NCBI RefSeq assembly: GCF_022539315.1
Contig: NC_066343.1
Location: 35,059,146 to 35,123,145 of the forward strand
Length of the DNA stretch: 64,000 nt
Direction: 5' to 3'
From: Serinus canaria
Taxonomy: Eukaryota; Chordata; Aves; Passeriformes; Fringillidae
Shown here: positions 26,501-35,964 of the stretch, one piece after another
Layout of the letters: the number at the start of each line of letters is the position of its first letter
How positions within the stretch are numbered: position 1 is the first letter of the stretch
Program-made: the position numbers and the translations under genes
Notes under the pieces: generated by a model
Databases searched by the model: none
Told to the model about the DNA's origin: nothing
What the model saw: the letters and a program-made list of their open reading frames with translations, nothing else

Positions 26501-29500
26501 TTTTATTATATTCCTTTATCTTCAAAAAATATTTCCCTAACCATTCCATCAGAGTCTGAATTTCTCACCACAGAGCTGTAGAAAATTTGCATTTAACAAA
26601 TGTGATTCAAAATTTTTGCAGATGAAACTGTGTCACAGTGTATTTTTTTGTATTGATCCATCCTGAAAATGAAATCAAAGTAGAGAAGGTAATTGCCTGT
26701 CAACCAGCGTAAGTGGGGATGAGTGTGTATCTCTGGGGATTTCCAGTGCTTCTGACTGCACAGAAAAGCAGCAGAAGGGTAAAATTCCCTAGCTGCACTC
26801 CATAAGGGGTCAATCTGAACCAACACAGCTTGCAAAATTTCATGTATAAGGAAATTGCTGCACTTTAATCTCTTGGTGAAATGTGGATGTAAGCTGAAAT
26901 TTTGGCAATTTTCCAGCACAATTTGGCTCTTCAGCACTAGAAAATAGAGCAGGTTCTCAGCTGAGAATAGTACATTTGAAGTAAGTTTAGGGAAGTGTTC
27001 TGCACTAAACATGCTGCTTCCTTGCATGGCTCTAAAATGGCGCTTAAGGATTTTGATTTTTGTTGCTGTGCTTGCACTTACTATTCCTCCTGTTTGCCCA
27101 AATTCCAGCTTCAGTTTTAGGTTACTGTATAATTTGTCCCTGGTCCCAGACTTCCCATGAACTCAGTGACATGTAGCCTATCTGCTGTAAACTGTAGAAT
27201 GAGAACAATCATCCATAAAACATCTTTGGGGGGGTGGGGGGAAAGGGTATGTGCTAGACCAGCTGTTTTCAGTGCAGTGTATGCTTGCCCTTTCTGCTTT
27301 GTTAGAGCTGCTATCAGCCCTTCAGACTGTGCCACTTCCCTCAGAGAAATGAGAGAATGCTTTAACTAGAACATGTCCTCTATCATTCACACTTACCCTT
27401 ACTGCTAATTTATGTGCCCATATTTGTGGGAGATTTGGAAGTAAAACTTAGGAGTTAAGGATTTGCCATGATCTCCTTTTTACACAATGTAAAAATGTCT
27501 ACTATGTTCAAATGTAAAAATTAGTTGTTTTTTTTTCCTGCATGATTATCTAAAATTTAATGAAAGAATTGTATTTTTCTGGGGAAAAATGCCAGATCAA
27601 CTTGCAGTATGAAGCGCTCACAGTAAAAGCTATAGTAGGCTCTGTCAAGACATATTTGCAGCCATAGTTAATTTTCTTTTTACCCCAAATTTCTCTCCAC
27701 ATCTTCTCTTGCTAAGGCTAGTCTGGATCCTAGGCCCAGAGGGAGAAATAGTCATGTTTAAAACATAAGAATTGCCAAGTTCTTAGCTTGGCCCAAATGT
27801 CTGTATTTTAAATGGAAAGGCTCTGATGCTGCCAAGTGCACTTCAGCCAACCTTGCTAGCGAGTTTTCTGGGAACAGCTGTTCTGTCCTCCAGGCTACTG
27901 TCAATCTCTGATTTATTCAAATGTTGCCCTTGCAGGTTAAGACAAATAATAGTAACAAAGCTGAAAAATTCAGTTGGTCTTTGTTGTTCATCCAAGGTGT
28001 TTTCAAGTTCTGTCTTGCTTAAGTGCCTGCTGTGACTACTGGTTCTGTGCTTTTTCCAATTCTTCCTCTTTCATTACTAGTTCCAGCATCTTTGACGCAC
28101 TGAGTTCTTGAACTTTTCCCCTCCTGGCCTTTTTTTCAGATCCTGTGAGGCATGTCTCAGGTGGTTTCAGCTTTGAACCAGGACCTAGGTTGCAGAGCAG
28201 TAGGCAACGTGTCCTGGTGCCACAGGAATTCGCACAGATGGTGCTGGTGCTCATCATTGGCTCTTACCACGTGTGCTAAGTTCCCCGTTGTGAGAATCCA
28301 CACAGAACTCCTCAATACAAACCCACAACTTTGGCTTGAAGCTAGATTTCCCATGCTAGCTCCTCTTAATCCCAGGGTTTTGGTACCCAAAATTTCAGTT
28401 AAAGAAACCTAAGAAACATTTCAATCAACTATTTATGTTTTTAAGCCTAATCTTGATGTGATGGGGTTTTTCTTTTCAAAGACTCATCTTCTATTTTCTT
28501 ACAGACTAACCTGACATTTTTCCAGGTCCAGATAACTCCTACTTTGTCTGGAGAAAGAATGGACAAAAGATGAAGGCATGCATCATGGAGCAATCTCACA
28601 TGCTGCTTGATGGCAGAGTGCATGTCCTCAGCTGGGTGAAAGATTCAGTATCAGAAAACACAGAATACAAATGTTCATTCATCTCAAAAGTTGGGAACAC
28701 AACGTCAGAAGTGCTGATCACAGTGGAAGATAAAGGTAGGCTTGTTTAAATAGTGTGCCATGTTTGGCCTGACCCTGATATGAGTAAGGCTCTGTAATAT
28801 TCACCCAGAAAATGTGCATACCCAAAAATGGTAACTTTTGCCTACTCTAATTAGTATGCACTTCATTTATGGAAAGGTTTTAGCAGCATAAAAACTCCTT
28901 CCTCTGCCCCCCTTTCAAAGGACTAATATAAAATAGCAGTTATAATCTAGAAATCAAAGCAAAACCTGATACACTAATTCAAAAAATCAGATGAGTAATG
29001 GAGAGCTACAAATAAGTACTCAGATGAATTCTACAGGGTAATGTAGAAAAATTCTTTAATTTATAAGGACTTAAGGAAGTCAGATGGTAAAGAGAAACCC
29101 GTGCTATGCTGGATTTTTAAAATTGCATGATTCGTAAACCACTTACGGTTTGGATTGGGCAAGGTCAGTTGCCTCTGCACCATTTGGACACTAGGCAGGA
29201 GGGCAGTTAGGTAACTTCAGCAGCTACAGTTTTGGAGTGTCAAGACTGCCTGCTGCAATTAGCTCTTGAGACCTTACCCAGGTATACAGAAGGTCGGAAT
29301 AGTCTTTAAAAAGACAGCAGGAGCAATGAATATGATACAGCAGGGATTTTATTGGCAAGATGAATGAAAAATTAAGAAGCTGGTTAATACCAAATGTGAG
29401 TCTGTCAAGGAAGGCTCAATGCCTCTTTTTTCAATGACAGAGAAAAGCCATGCAATCACTCCAGTTACTTTGAAGTCTGTCTCAGAAGCAGAATTAAGAG

Positions 29501-32080
29501 CATCTCAACCAAACCAGTGTAAATGTAAAACAGACAGAGGGGCTCTCACTGTGCTCTAAAAACATATGACTCTTGCTACTGTCCCAAAAGATAAATAGAA
29601 AATGTGTCATCACCAGTCTTACATTCTGCAAAAAAAGCTGGCAAATAGACTAAAATGCAGTCACATAGCCCTTTTAAAAAGATCATTGTGAGGAAGTATA
29701 AGGAACTCTTGAATGAAATGACATGGCTTCTACAGATGGCCAAAGGATCAGACCCAGCCAGCATGGGTTTAGGAGGGGCAGGTCCTGCCTGACCATTCTT
29801 GTCTCCTTTTATGACCAGGCGACCTGCCCGGTGGGTGCAGGAAAGGTATGGATGTTGTCTATTTGGATTTCAGCAAGGCCTTTGACACTATTCCCACAGC
29901 ACACTCCTGGGAAAGCTGGCAGCCCAGGGCTTGAACAGGAGCACTCCTTGCTGAGTTAGGAACTGGCTGGATGGCCGGGCCCAGAGTGGTGGTAGATGGT
30001 GCTGCATCCAGCTGGGGGCCAGTCATCAGTTGCGTCCCTCAGGGGTCTGTGCTGGGGCCAGTTCTGTTCAATATCTTTATTGATGACATGGATGAGGGTG
30101 TTGAGTCTTTCATTAACAAATTTACAGATGATACCAAGTTAGGAGGGAGTGTTGATCTGTTGGAGGGTAGGATGGCTCTGCAGAGGGGTATGGACAGGCT
30201 GGATTGATGGGCCAAATCCAGCAATATGAGGCTCAACCAGACCAAGTTCTGGGCCTTGGACCAAGTCCAAGTTTTGCAGACACACTTTGGACACAATAGC
30301 CCCTTGCATGCTACAGGCTGGGATCAGAGTGGCTGGACAGTGCCCAGGCAGAAAGGGACCTGGGAGTGCTGGTGACAGCAGGTGAACACCAGCCAGCAGT
30401 GTGTCCTGGTGGCCAAGAAGGCCAAGGGTACCCTGGCCTGGATCAGGAATAGACTGGCCAGCAGGAGCAGGGCAGTTATAGTACCTGGTACTCAGCACTG
30501 AGAGGGCTCACCCTGGGTTCTGTGTGTGGTTCTGGCCCCTCAGTTTCAGAAGATGAGGGAGCTAGGAAGGTGAGGTTGAGATGCTCAGAACACGTCCAGA
30601 GAAGGGCAACAAGGCTGGTGATGGGTCTGGAGCACAAGTCCGGTAAGTGATGGCTGAGGGTGCTGGGGCTGTTTAGCCTGGAAGAAAAGGAGGCTCAGGG
30701 GAGACCTCATCACACTTTCAACCACCTAAAAGGAGCCTGTAGCCAGGTGGGAGGTAAGTCTCTTCTCCCAGGACAAGAGGACACAGGCTTAAGCTGTGCT
30801 AGAGGAGGTTTAGGTTGGACATTAGGAGGAATTTCTTCACAGAAAGGATAATTAAAACATTGGAGTAGGCTGCCCAGGGAAGTGGTGGAGTCACTGTCCC
30901 TGGAGGTGTTTAAGGGAAGACTGGATGTGGCACTGGGTGCCATGGTCTGGTTGACAAGGATTTGATCATTGACAAGGATTTGACAAGGTTGGATCATAGC
31001 TTAGATTTGATGATCTCAGAGGTCTTTTCCTGATTGATTCTGTGGTCCTGTGATTACTGAAAAATGGGAATACTAACTGGACATGTCCATCATGTTAACT
31101 GGTCCTCTCCAACACGTCACTCTTCTCCTCAGGCTTATGATCAACCTTGAGCATTCCTGTGCTTGTTAGATGGGTTTGAACTATTACTTTGTACATCCTA
31201 CCTTCTAGATAGCAAATTATAGATAATGGCACTAAACCTGTTTACTCTGTAGGCTATTGAGTTTGCTGCACAGTGTAAGAGACAACCATTTCAACAAAAC
31301 ATGCCAAATAACATGAAAGGATGTTGAGCAAAATGAAGGATGGGGGTTCCTTCTAGCCCCGTTCCCGCAGGACAGGCAGTCCTGAATCTGATCAGGTACT
31401 GACCTCTGCCATTTTATAGTTATGCAATCATACCATTTCCATTCTCAGATAGAACTGGTCAGGATGCATGGACCAAAGAATTTGATACCTGGAGAAGTGC
31501 CATCAGCGAACATGACAAGATGATGCAAACCTGGAGGAAAACATGGGTAAGACTTTTTATAGACTGCCTCTTGCACTTCTGCATGTATTTATTTAACAAA
31601 ATGATCAGTGTTCCTGTACATGTCATAATTCCTGACCCACTCAGCAGTAAAGTCTATGTATGACATTCATTGCAGTTGTGTCAGCTTGTTCCTTTAGTCT
31701 ACTAACCAAGTGCTCATCAGTCAGTAGTTCTGTTCCTGCCCAAAACAGTAAGTCTGTCTATAGTGAATGGAGTAGATAAATTTCATCACATCTGTACACT
31801 AACTGGATTGCAGAGACTACTGGACTTCATAAATGGTATTGTCCATAAAAGCTGACCTTTTTTTTTTTAAAAAAAAAAAAAGAAGTCCATACCCATCTCT
31901 TAATATTTTTTTCCAGCAGTTAGAAGATCACTTTTGATAACCTTAGATATTACGTGCTTGCTGCCTGTAGAACAGTTAGTATAGGCAACCTTAAGCCCTA
32001 TTTTCATTTTTAGAGTGGTATTAACACATCATTCTAAAATTTTTCTTCAGGAGACCTGCAACAAGAGAAACAGCCTCTAA
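17323..32080 (+). CDS. SEMA4D: SEMA4D alternative C-terminal cassette (predicted secreted isoform)
   Basis: Four exons, 17323-17529, 28526-28735, 31449-31546 and 32051-32080, all phase-compatible with the PSI-linker exon ending at 13373. They add 181 residues and a stop. Together with the shared exons the visible part is 651 residues; adding the roughly 90 missing upstream gives about 740. From memory, mammalian SEMA4D has an annotated shorter isoform of about 738 residues with a different C terminus, and this looks like its ortholog. Seen here: an Ig-like C-W-C pattern split over the first two exons ([26 protein letters not shown]), then a Trp-rich charged tail and the stop. No hydrophobic helix is present, so the product should be soluble. 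A poly(A) signal follows at 32328. Not known: in which tissue or stage it is used. Confidence 0.85.
23600..23837 (+). mobile_element. CR1 LINE, 3' end fragment
   Basis: Typical CR1 tail: gggaggtttaggctagacgt, aggctgctcagggaggtggt, then ggatgtggcacttagtgct and finally aattctgtgatactgtg, the CR1 3' terminal octamer-type repeat. It is 5' truncated, about 240 bp, in the same orientation as SEMA4D. Confidence 0.9.
23850..23945. repeat. T/G-rich low-complexity tract
   Basis: Repeated ttgttgttgtttttgg and ggtttttttt blocks directly after the CR1 3' end. The ORF here reading Phe/Gly/Val/Leu is an artefact of composition. Confidence 0.9.
28526..28735 (+). CDS. SEMA4D: SEMA4D alternative exon 2: second half of Ig-like domain
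   Basis: 210 nt, phase 1 to phase 1, acceptor acatttttccag, donor gtaggc. Encodes [19 protein letters not shown], then [14 protein letters not shown] and [13 protein letters not shown], giving the Ig tryptophan and second cysteine. Codons are open across all 70 residues, and the composition is Ig-like rather than random intron. Confidence 0.9.
28736..31448 (+). other. Intron of the alternative SEMA4D end, filled by a CR1 copy
   Basis: 2.7 kb, half of it CR1 (29700-31055). The first kilobase shows nothing recognisable. Confidence 0.75.
29700..31055 (+). mobile_element. CR1 LINE fragment, 1.35 kb, with broken reverse transcriptase
   Basis: Translated blocks [18 protein letters not shown] (29750 region) and [20 protein letters not shown] with [11 protein letters not shown] (29971-30207) are C-terminal CR1 reverse-transcriptase motifs. 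The usual F/Y-A-D-D catalytic box reads FTDD, and frameshifts and stops separate the pieces. The 3' part has the CR1 consensus (acattaggaggaatttcttc, ggatgtggcactgggtgcc) and ends near gattctgtggtcctgtg. Dead element, sense to SEMA4D. Confidence 0.92.
31449..31546 (+). CDS. SEMA4D: SEMA4D alternative exon 3: Trp-rich tail
   Basis: 98 nt, phase 1 to phase 0, donor gtaaga. Encodes [19 protein letters not shown] followed by MMQTWRKTW. Four tryptophans at spacings of 7, 15 and 4 residues with mixed charges suggest an amphipathic helix (inference). Confidence 0.85.
31547..32050 (+). other. Last intron of the alternative SEMA4D end
   Basis: 0.5 kb with a T9-A12 run near 31860-31880. Nothing else is recognised. 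Confidence 0.75.
32051..32080 (+). CDS. SEMA4D: SEMA4D alternative terminal coding exon with stop
   Basis: Acceptor ttttcttcag, then ETCNKRNSL and TAA at 32078-32080. Phase 0 start agrees with the preceding exon. There is no transmembrane segment before the stop. Confidence 0.85.
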   Translation, partial: ETCNKRNSL

Positions 32081-32350
32081 TGGACAAAGGAATTAACAGG
32101 CTAGAAGGAGAAACGTATGCAAGTCAAGAGTACCTGTTACTCTTATTATTATAGCATTTGGAGATGTCTTTTCAAGTGTTAGTGCTGACATTAAAACAGA
32201 TATTCAGGAGAATCACCTCAAGCATGAAGTGGAAGGGGATATTCTTACTGCACCAAAGCTAAATTACATGGTACAAGAGAGGTCACCCATCCCAACTCTG
32301 GTTTTCTGATGTCAGCTATTTCAGCTTAATAAAGAACAAAAGTAGGCTCA
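32081..32350 (+). other. SEMA4D: 3' UTR of the alternative SEMA4D mRNA
   Basis: About 250 nt of non-coding sequence between the alternative stop and a poly(A) signal, far shorter than the 1.5 kb UTR of the membrane form. Confidence 0.7.
32328..32333 (+). terminator. SEMA4D: Poly(A) signal of the alternative SEMA4D mRNA
   Basis: AATAAA about 250 nt after the alternative stop. T/GT-rich sequence follows at 32350-32400 (tttgtgctgtt, gatgttttctgttttgag), as expected of a downstream element. Confidence 0.75.
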
Positions 32351-32604
32351 GCAAGATTTGTGCTGTTCAAAGAATGTAATATGATGTTTTCTGTTTTGAG
32401 TTCATTAAGGCAGATAATTTTGGGTTTGAGGATCTTGGCATAAGATTTAGAAATTAGGATGTGGATCACATTTATTTAAAGGCATTTCAACTTGTACACT
32501 TATTTTTCTTTTACTATGTTTACCCTTATGTTGCCAGTGTTTTGAAGAGCATTCCTTTCTAGTGTCAGCAAGCTCATTTGTTCAAAGATATTTCCTTTGG
32601 TAAT

Positions 32605-33137
32605 TGTGCTGGGTTTTAGTTAATTTTCTTTACAGTGGTTGGTGTGAGACTGTTTTGGATTTGTGTTGAGCACAGGGTTGATAATGGAGAGATGTTTTTG
32701 TTATTGCTGAGCAGGGCTCAAACAGAGCCAAGGCCTTTTCTGCTTTTGCACTGCCATGCTGGCAAGGACTTTGGGGATGCAAGGGAGGTTGGGAGGAGAC
32801 ACAGCCAGTTCAAGTGATCCAAACTGACCAAGGGGATATTCCAGACCATGTGGCATCATGCTCAGCATACAAAGGCAGGGGAGCATGTATGGAGTGATGT
32901 CATTTGTATTCCCAAGTAACCTTTATGTGTGATTAGCCCTGCTCTCCTGGAAATGGATGATCACCTGCCTGCCCATGGGCAGCACTGAATGAATTGTATT
33001 GCTTTGCCTGTGTGCATGGTTTTTGCTTTTCCTATTCAACTCTCATCATCTCAACCCATGGTTTTCCGGCTTTTATCCTTCCTATTTTCTCCCACTGTGA
33101 GAGGCTGGGTGGTGCTGGCTGGGCTTAAACCATGACA
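32605..33137 (+). mobile_element. Solo LTR, 533 bp, avian ERVL-like, with 5 bp target duplication
   Basis: Begins TGTGCTGGGTTTTAG and ends GCTTAAACCATGACA, giving TG...CA termini that form a short imperfect inverted repeat. It is flanked on both sides by GTAAT (32600-32604 and 33138-33142), a perfect 5 bp target site duplication. A 5 bp duplication is usual for ERVL-type elements (family knowledge). No internal coding region is present, so it is a recombined solo LTR. It sits between the 3' ends of SEMA4D and SECISBP2; orientation is taken from the TG...CA reading and is uncertain. Confidence 0.88.
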
Positions 33138-33142
33138 GTAAT

Positions 33143-34904
33143 AAAGTTTCTATACCAAATAAAGGAGTTCTGACTAGTGCTTAAAATACAGATAGATTAC
33201 AAAGAATGCAAAAAGACTCTTTAGTTTTTGCAAATTATTCTTCTATGAGATAATGTAGCTTAAAAATTCTATGCTGAATGAATTCAAAGACCATTCCTTA
33301 TGATGATCAAGTGTGATGATCAGACTGAAAATGTGAGGACCTACACTATCCACAGTAAAAATGTTCTACTGCATTACTGCTCAGGGTTTTGTCCTTCTGC
33401 ATCTAAGAAACAAAGTCTGATGTATAAATTAAATTTTCTCTATTATCTGCTCAATCAACAATCCAGAAGCAAGTAAGATGCTCCCTAATAATCAGTCAGA
33501 TCAGGCAGAGAGCTTCTTCGAGCAGTATCAGAAAGCTTCATACTCATCCCTAAGTCCTCTCCTAACTGGTAAGATTTAAATTAGAGTGTTTCTCTAATTT
33601 AAACTCTTCATGCTAAGACTTGAATGACTCTTTTTTTTTTTCAGTATCAGACCACCTTGTCACATGTGCAGGGTGAAAACTCATTTTTTCCCTACTTTTC
33701 TTAACCATTTTCCCTGTTTTTCACATAGGCATTTTATTAATGCTGATGCAGACTTCTAACGCCTCCAGAGTAAATTTTTTTCTCATTTGTTCTTGTAATT
33801 TTTGTGCTCTCAGGACAACTATAAACAGACTTGTCTTGAATTGTTTCTCCTCCATTTCAATTGATTTCAAGCACACTTAGTTCTGTGCTCCAAAGTTTAG
33901 TTCTGTGGAGCTGAGTGGGAATACAAAGTAAGACAGGGGTCAGGATTATGGATGATGTAGCTAAGCTTTGCTTTGTGTCTTCAGGAAATTACTGCAAGTA
34001 GTAAAAAGTTGCCAAATTTTTTGTTTAGTTCAATTTTATGGGGAGGAAAAAAAAGAAAAAAAAAAACAAACCAAAATCTGTGTACCAGCCATAGTAACCA
34101 TGACTGGGACACTTTACAGTAAATTTTTTTATACTCTCAAAGAGGTAGAACTAAGTCCCTAAGATTGTGAACAACCTGTAATGTTTCTGAAGTTTTATGC
34201 TCTTCTGCAGTAAGACAAAATAGGAAACATGGGCAAAACCCAAACTTCTTTACCAACTGATCCTCATTCCATGCAATGACTGGGTTTATCGGTTCCAGAA
34301 TTTTAGATGTGTATCCAAGTGGCACAGGTACAAATGAATAATTCACAACTTACCTTTGCATCAAGGGTATATGCTGGCCAAAAGCATGTTTTGTCACTGG
34401 GACCTTTCAGCCCCAATTTCCATTTAAGATGAGAAGAAACTAATACAAAAAAGATCATCATCATAACTAGTGCATTTCAGCATAAGGCTGGCTCCCTTTG
34501 TTCTTTCCCAAAAAGTGACATTTCAAGTATCACTAAATTCCCACAAGACAAGCTTACTTAAGTCACAAGCATTCTTTATAGAATGAATATATTGTAACAG
34601 ATTTTATACAATTTATGGTCTACAAAACTGTTTACATTTCAAAATTATTTGAAGTTCTTTATATCACTTCTATCATCACAAGGCAGCTACTTTCAAAGTA
34701 TTGCACTACGAATAATCAGTATGGTGAAGTGCTTGCAGAAACACCTCAGAGATGCTGAGCAGGATATGGCATCTGTATCACCTTTCAGAAAAGCTGACAC
34801 AAGTTATAGGTGCATCCCCTCTCTTACTTTCCTTAGGCTTGTCCTCAAAAAACAGTGTGCATATAGGCCATTTCCACTAAGGTGCTCCACCACTACTATA
34901 AGCA
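33143..34904. other. Intergenic gap between convergent SEMA4D and SECISBP2
   Basis: 1.8 kb of AT-rich sequence. It holds an exon-like 102 bp open segment on the plus strand (33467-33568) and a perfect 12 bp hairpin (33575-33603). Nothing else is recognised. Confidence 0.6.
33575..33603. repeat. Perfect 12 bp inverted repeat (hairpin)
   Basis: Arms tttaaattagag (33575-33586) and ctctaatttaaa (33592-33603) are exact reverse complements around a 5 nt loop (tgttt). Confidence 0.9.
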
Positions 34905-35854
34905 CATTTTGTTTTTAAAATTTTATTTCCTCTATGATACAAACTTCATTTCTTATAAGATATAAATTTTTTCTATTTAGATACAAACTGGGATTGCTCA
35001 AAAACTCAGAGATGTACATACCAACACAACCCCAAACTGAAGGAATGAGGAGTCTCAGCAAGGAGAAAGTACAGATAAGCAGGCTACCACATTTGCTGTC
35101 CTGCAATATCCTTTAACTTCAAAGCAAGATGTATGACAAACTACTCTCAGTAGCAACAGAAACATCAAATTTATAAAAAGTCTAAACAGAGCACATTCAC
35201 TAAAGGAATTTCAGACCCTTGTAGTCTGTGCTATCTCCTTCACACCTGATGTATGATCCCCAAAGAACAACACAAAAGAGCTAACTAGGAACTCTGTCAT
35301 CATGGCCTTCCTTAATTAGTTTAAATCAAGCTACCTGCTTCAAATTAATTTGTTGCTGACTAGAATAAAGTGACATTGATAGCAGCCTGCCCTTCTGAGC
35401 AGGCTTATTTAGAAGAAAAACTAAGAACAAACCCACAATCAAACAACAGCTGAAGTTTTTATACAGGAGTTAAAAATTAAGGGCAACTCTCCTTCAGTCT
35501 CTTCTGGCTCAAGGAATCTCTTCCAGAAGAAAATTATTTTTCTATCAGATTCTTTTGGTATATTCTCCCCCAAGAAATCAATGCTAGTCCATAAAATCAT
35601 TAAAGTATGCCAAGTCAGTTCAAGTGGTTTGGGGTTATGACAATTTGGTGTTGTCATCTGCTATAATAATCAGAGAAACATAAAAACATTAACCAGTGCC
35701 TCACATGCTCCAGTGTATATTTTGCTTAAAGAGATACAGAACAATTTGCTTAGCTAACTTCAGATATTTCTTTAGATTATGTTATTTTTGCTACCTTCTT
35801 CCTAGGGATCTAACAGAAAAAGAAAATAAAAGCTCAATAGAGCTGGATCTGGAT
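34905..35854 (-). other. SECISBP2: SECISBP2 3' UTR
   Basis: About 950 nt from the stop to the inferred cleavage site. It is AT-rich and no coding frame is seen. Confidence 0.55.
34922..34927 (-). terminator. SECISBP2: Candidate poly(A) signal of SECISBP2
   Basis: AATAAA on the minus strand about 930 nt after the stop. It is followed on that strand by a GT-rich stretch (gtgcttatagtagtggtgga) typical of a downstream element. Other AATAAA hexamers exist further on (33733-33738), so the end could be longer. Confidence 0.55.
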
Positions 35855-35964
35855 TTACTGATGGTCTTCCAAATTCAGTATGCCCATGTCAGCAGTTGCA
35901 CTCTTTTCCAATTCTAGTGCATATGGGTTATATTCTTCTTCAAGCTTTCTCTTCCAGACTTTAA
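35855..35964 (-). CDS. SECISBP2: SECISBP2 exon 18 with stop
   Basis: 110 nt, phase 1, stop TAA at 35857-35855. Encodes [20 protein letters not shown] and a C-terminal [10 protein letters not shown]. It corresponds to the human IWKKHLEAYSG...LELEES tail. Confidence 0.9.

Larger units (their letters stand above)
17530..28525 (+). other. Large 11 kb intron inside the alternative SEMA4D end
   Basis: The longest intron in the window, AT-rich, splitting the alternative Ig-like domain. It holds a CR1 3' tail (23600-23837) followed by a T/G-rich simple stretch (23850-23945). The long open frames (22230-22775 +, 24062-24493 +, 26593-27027 -) have no recognisable product. Confidence 0.75.

Noticed and set aside
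26593..27027. 144-codon minus-strand open frame with an ATG
   Set aside because: No recognisable domain, no splice or promoter context, and composition like the surrounding intron.
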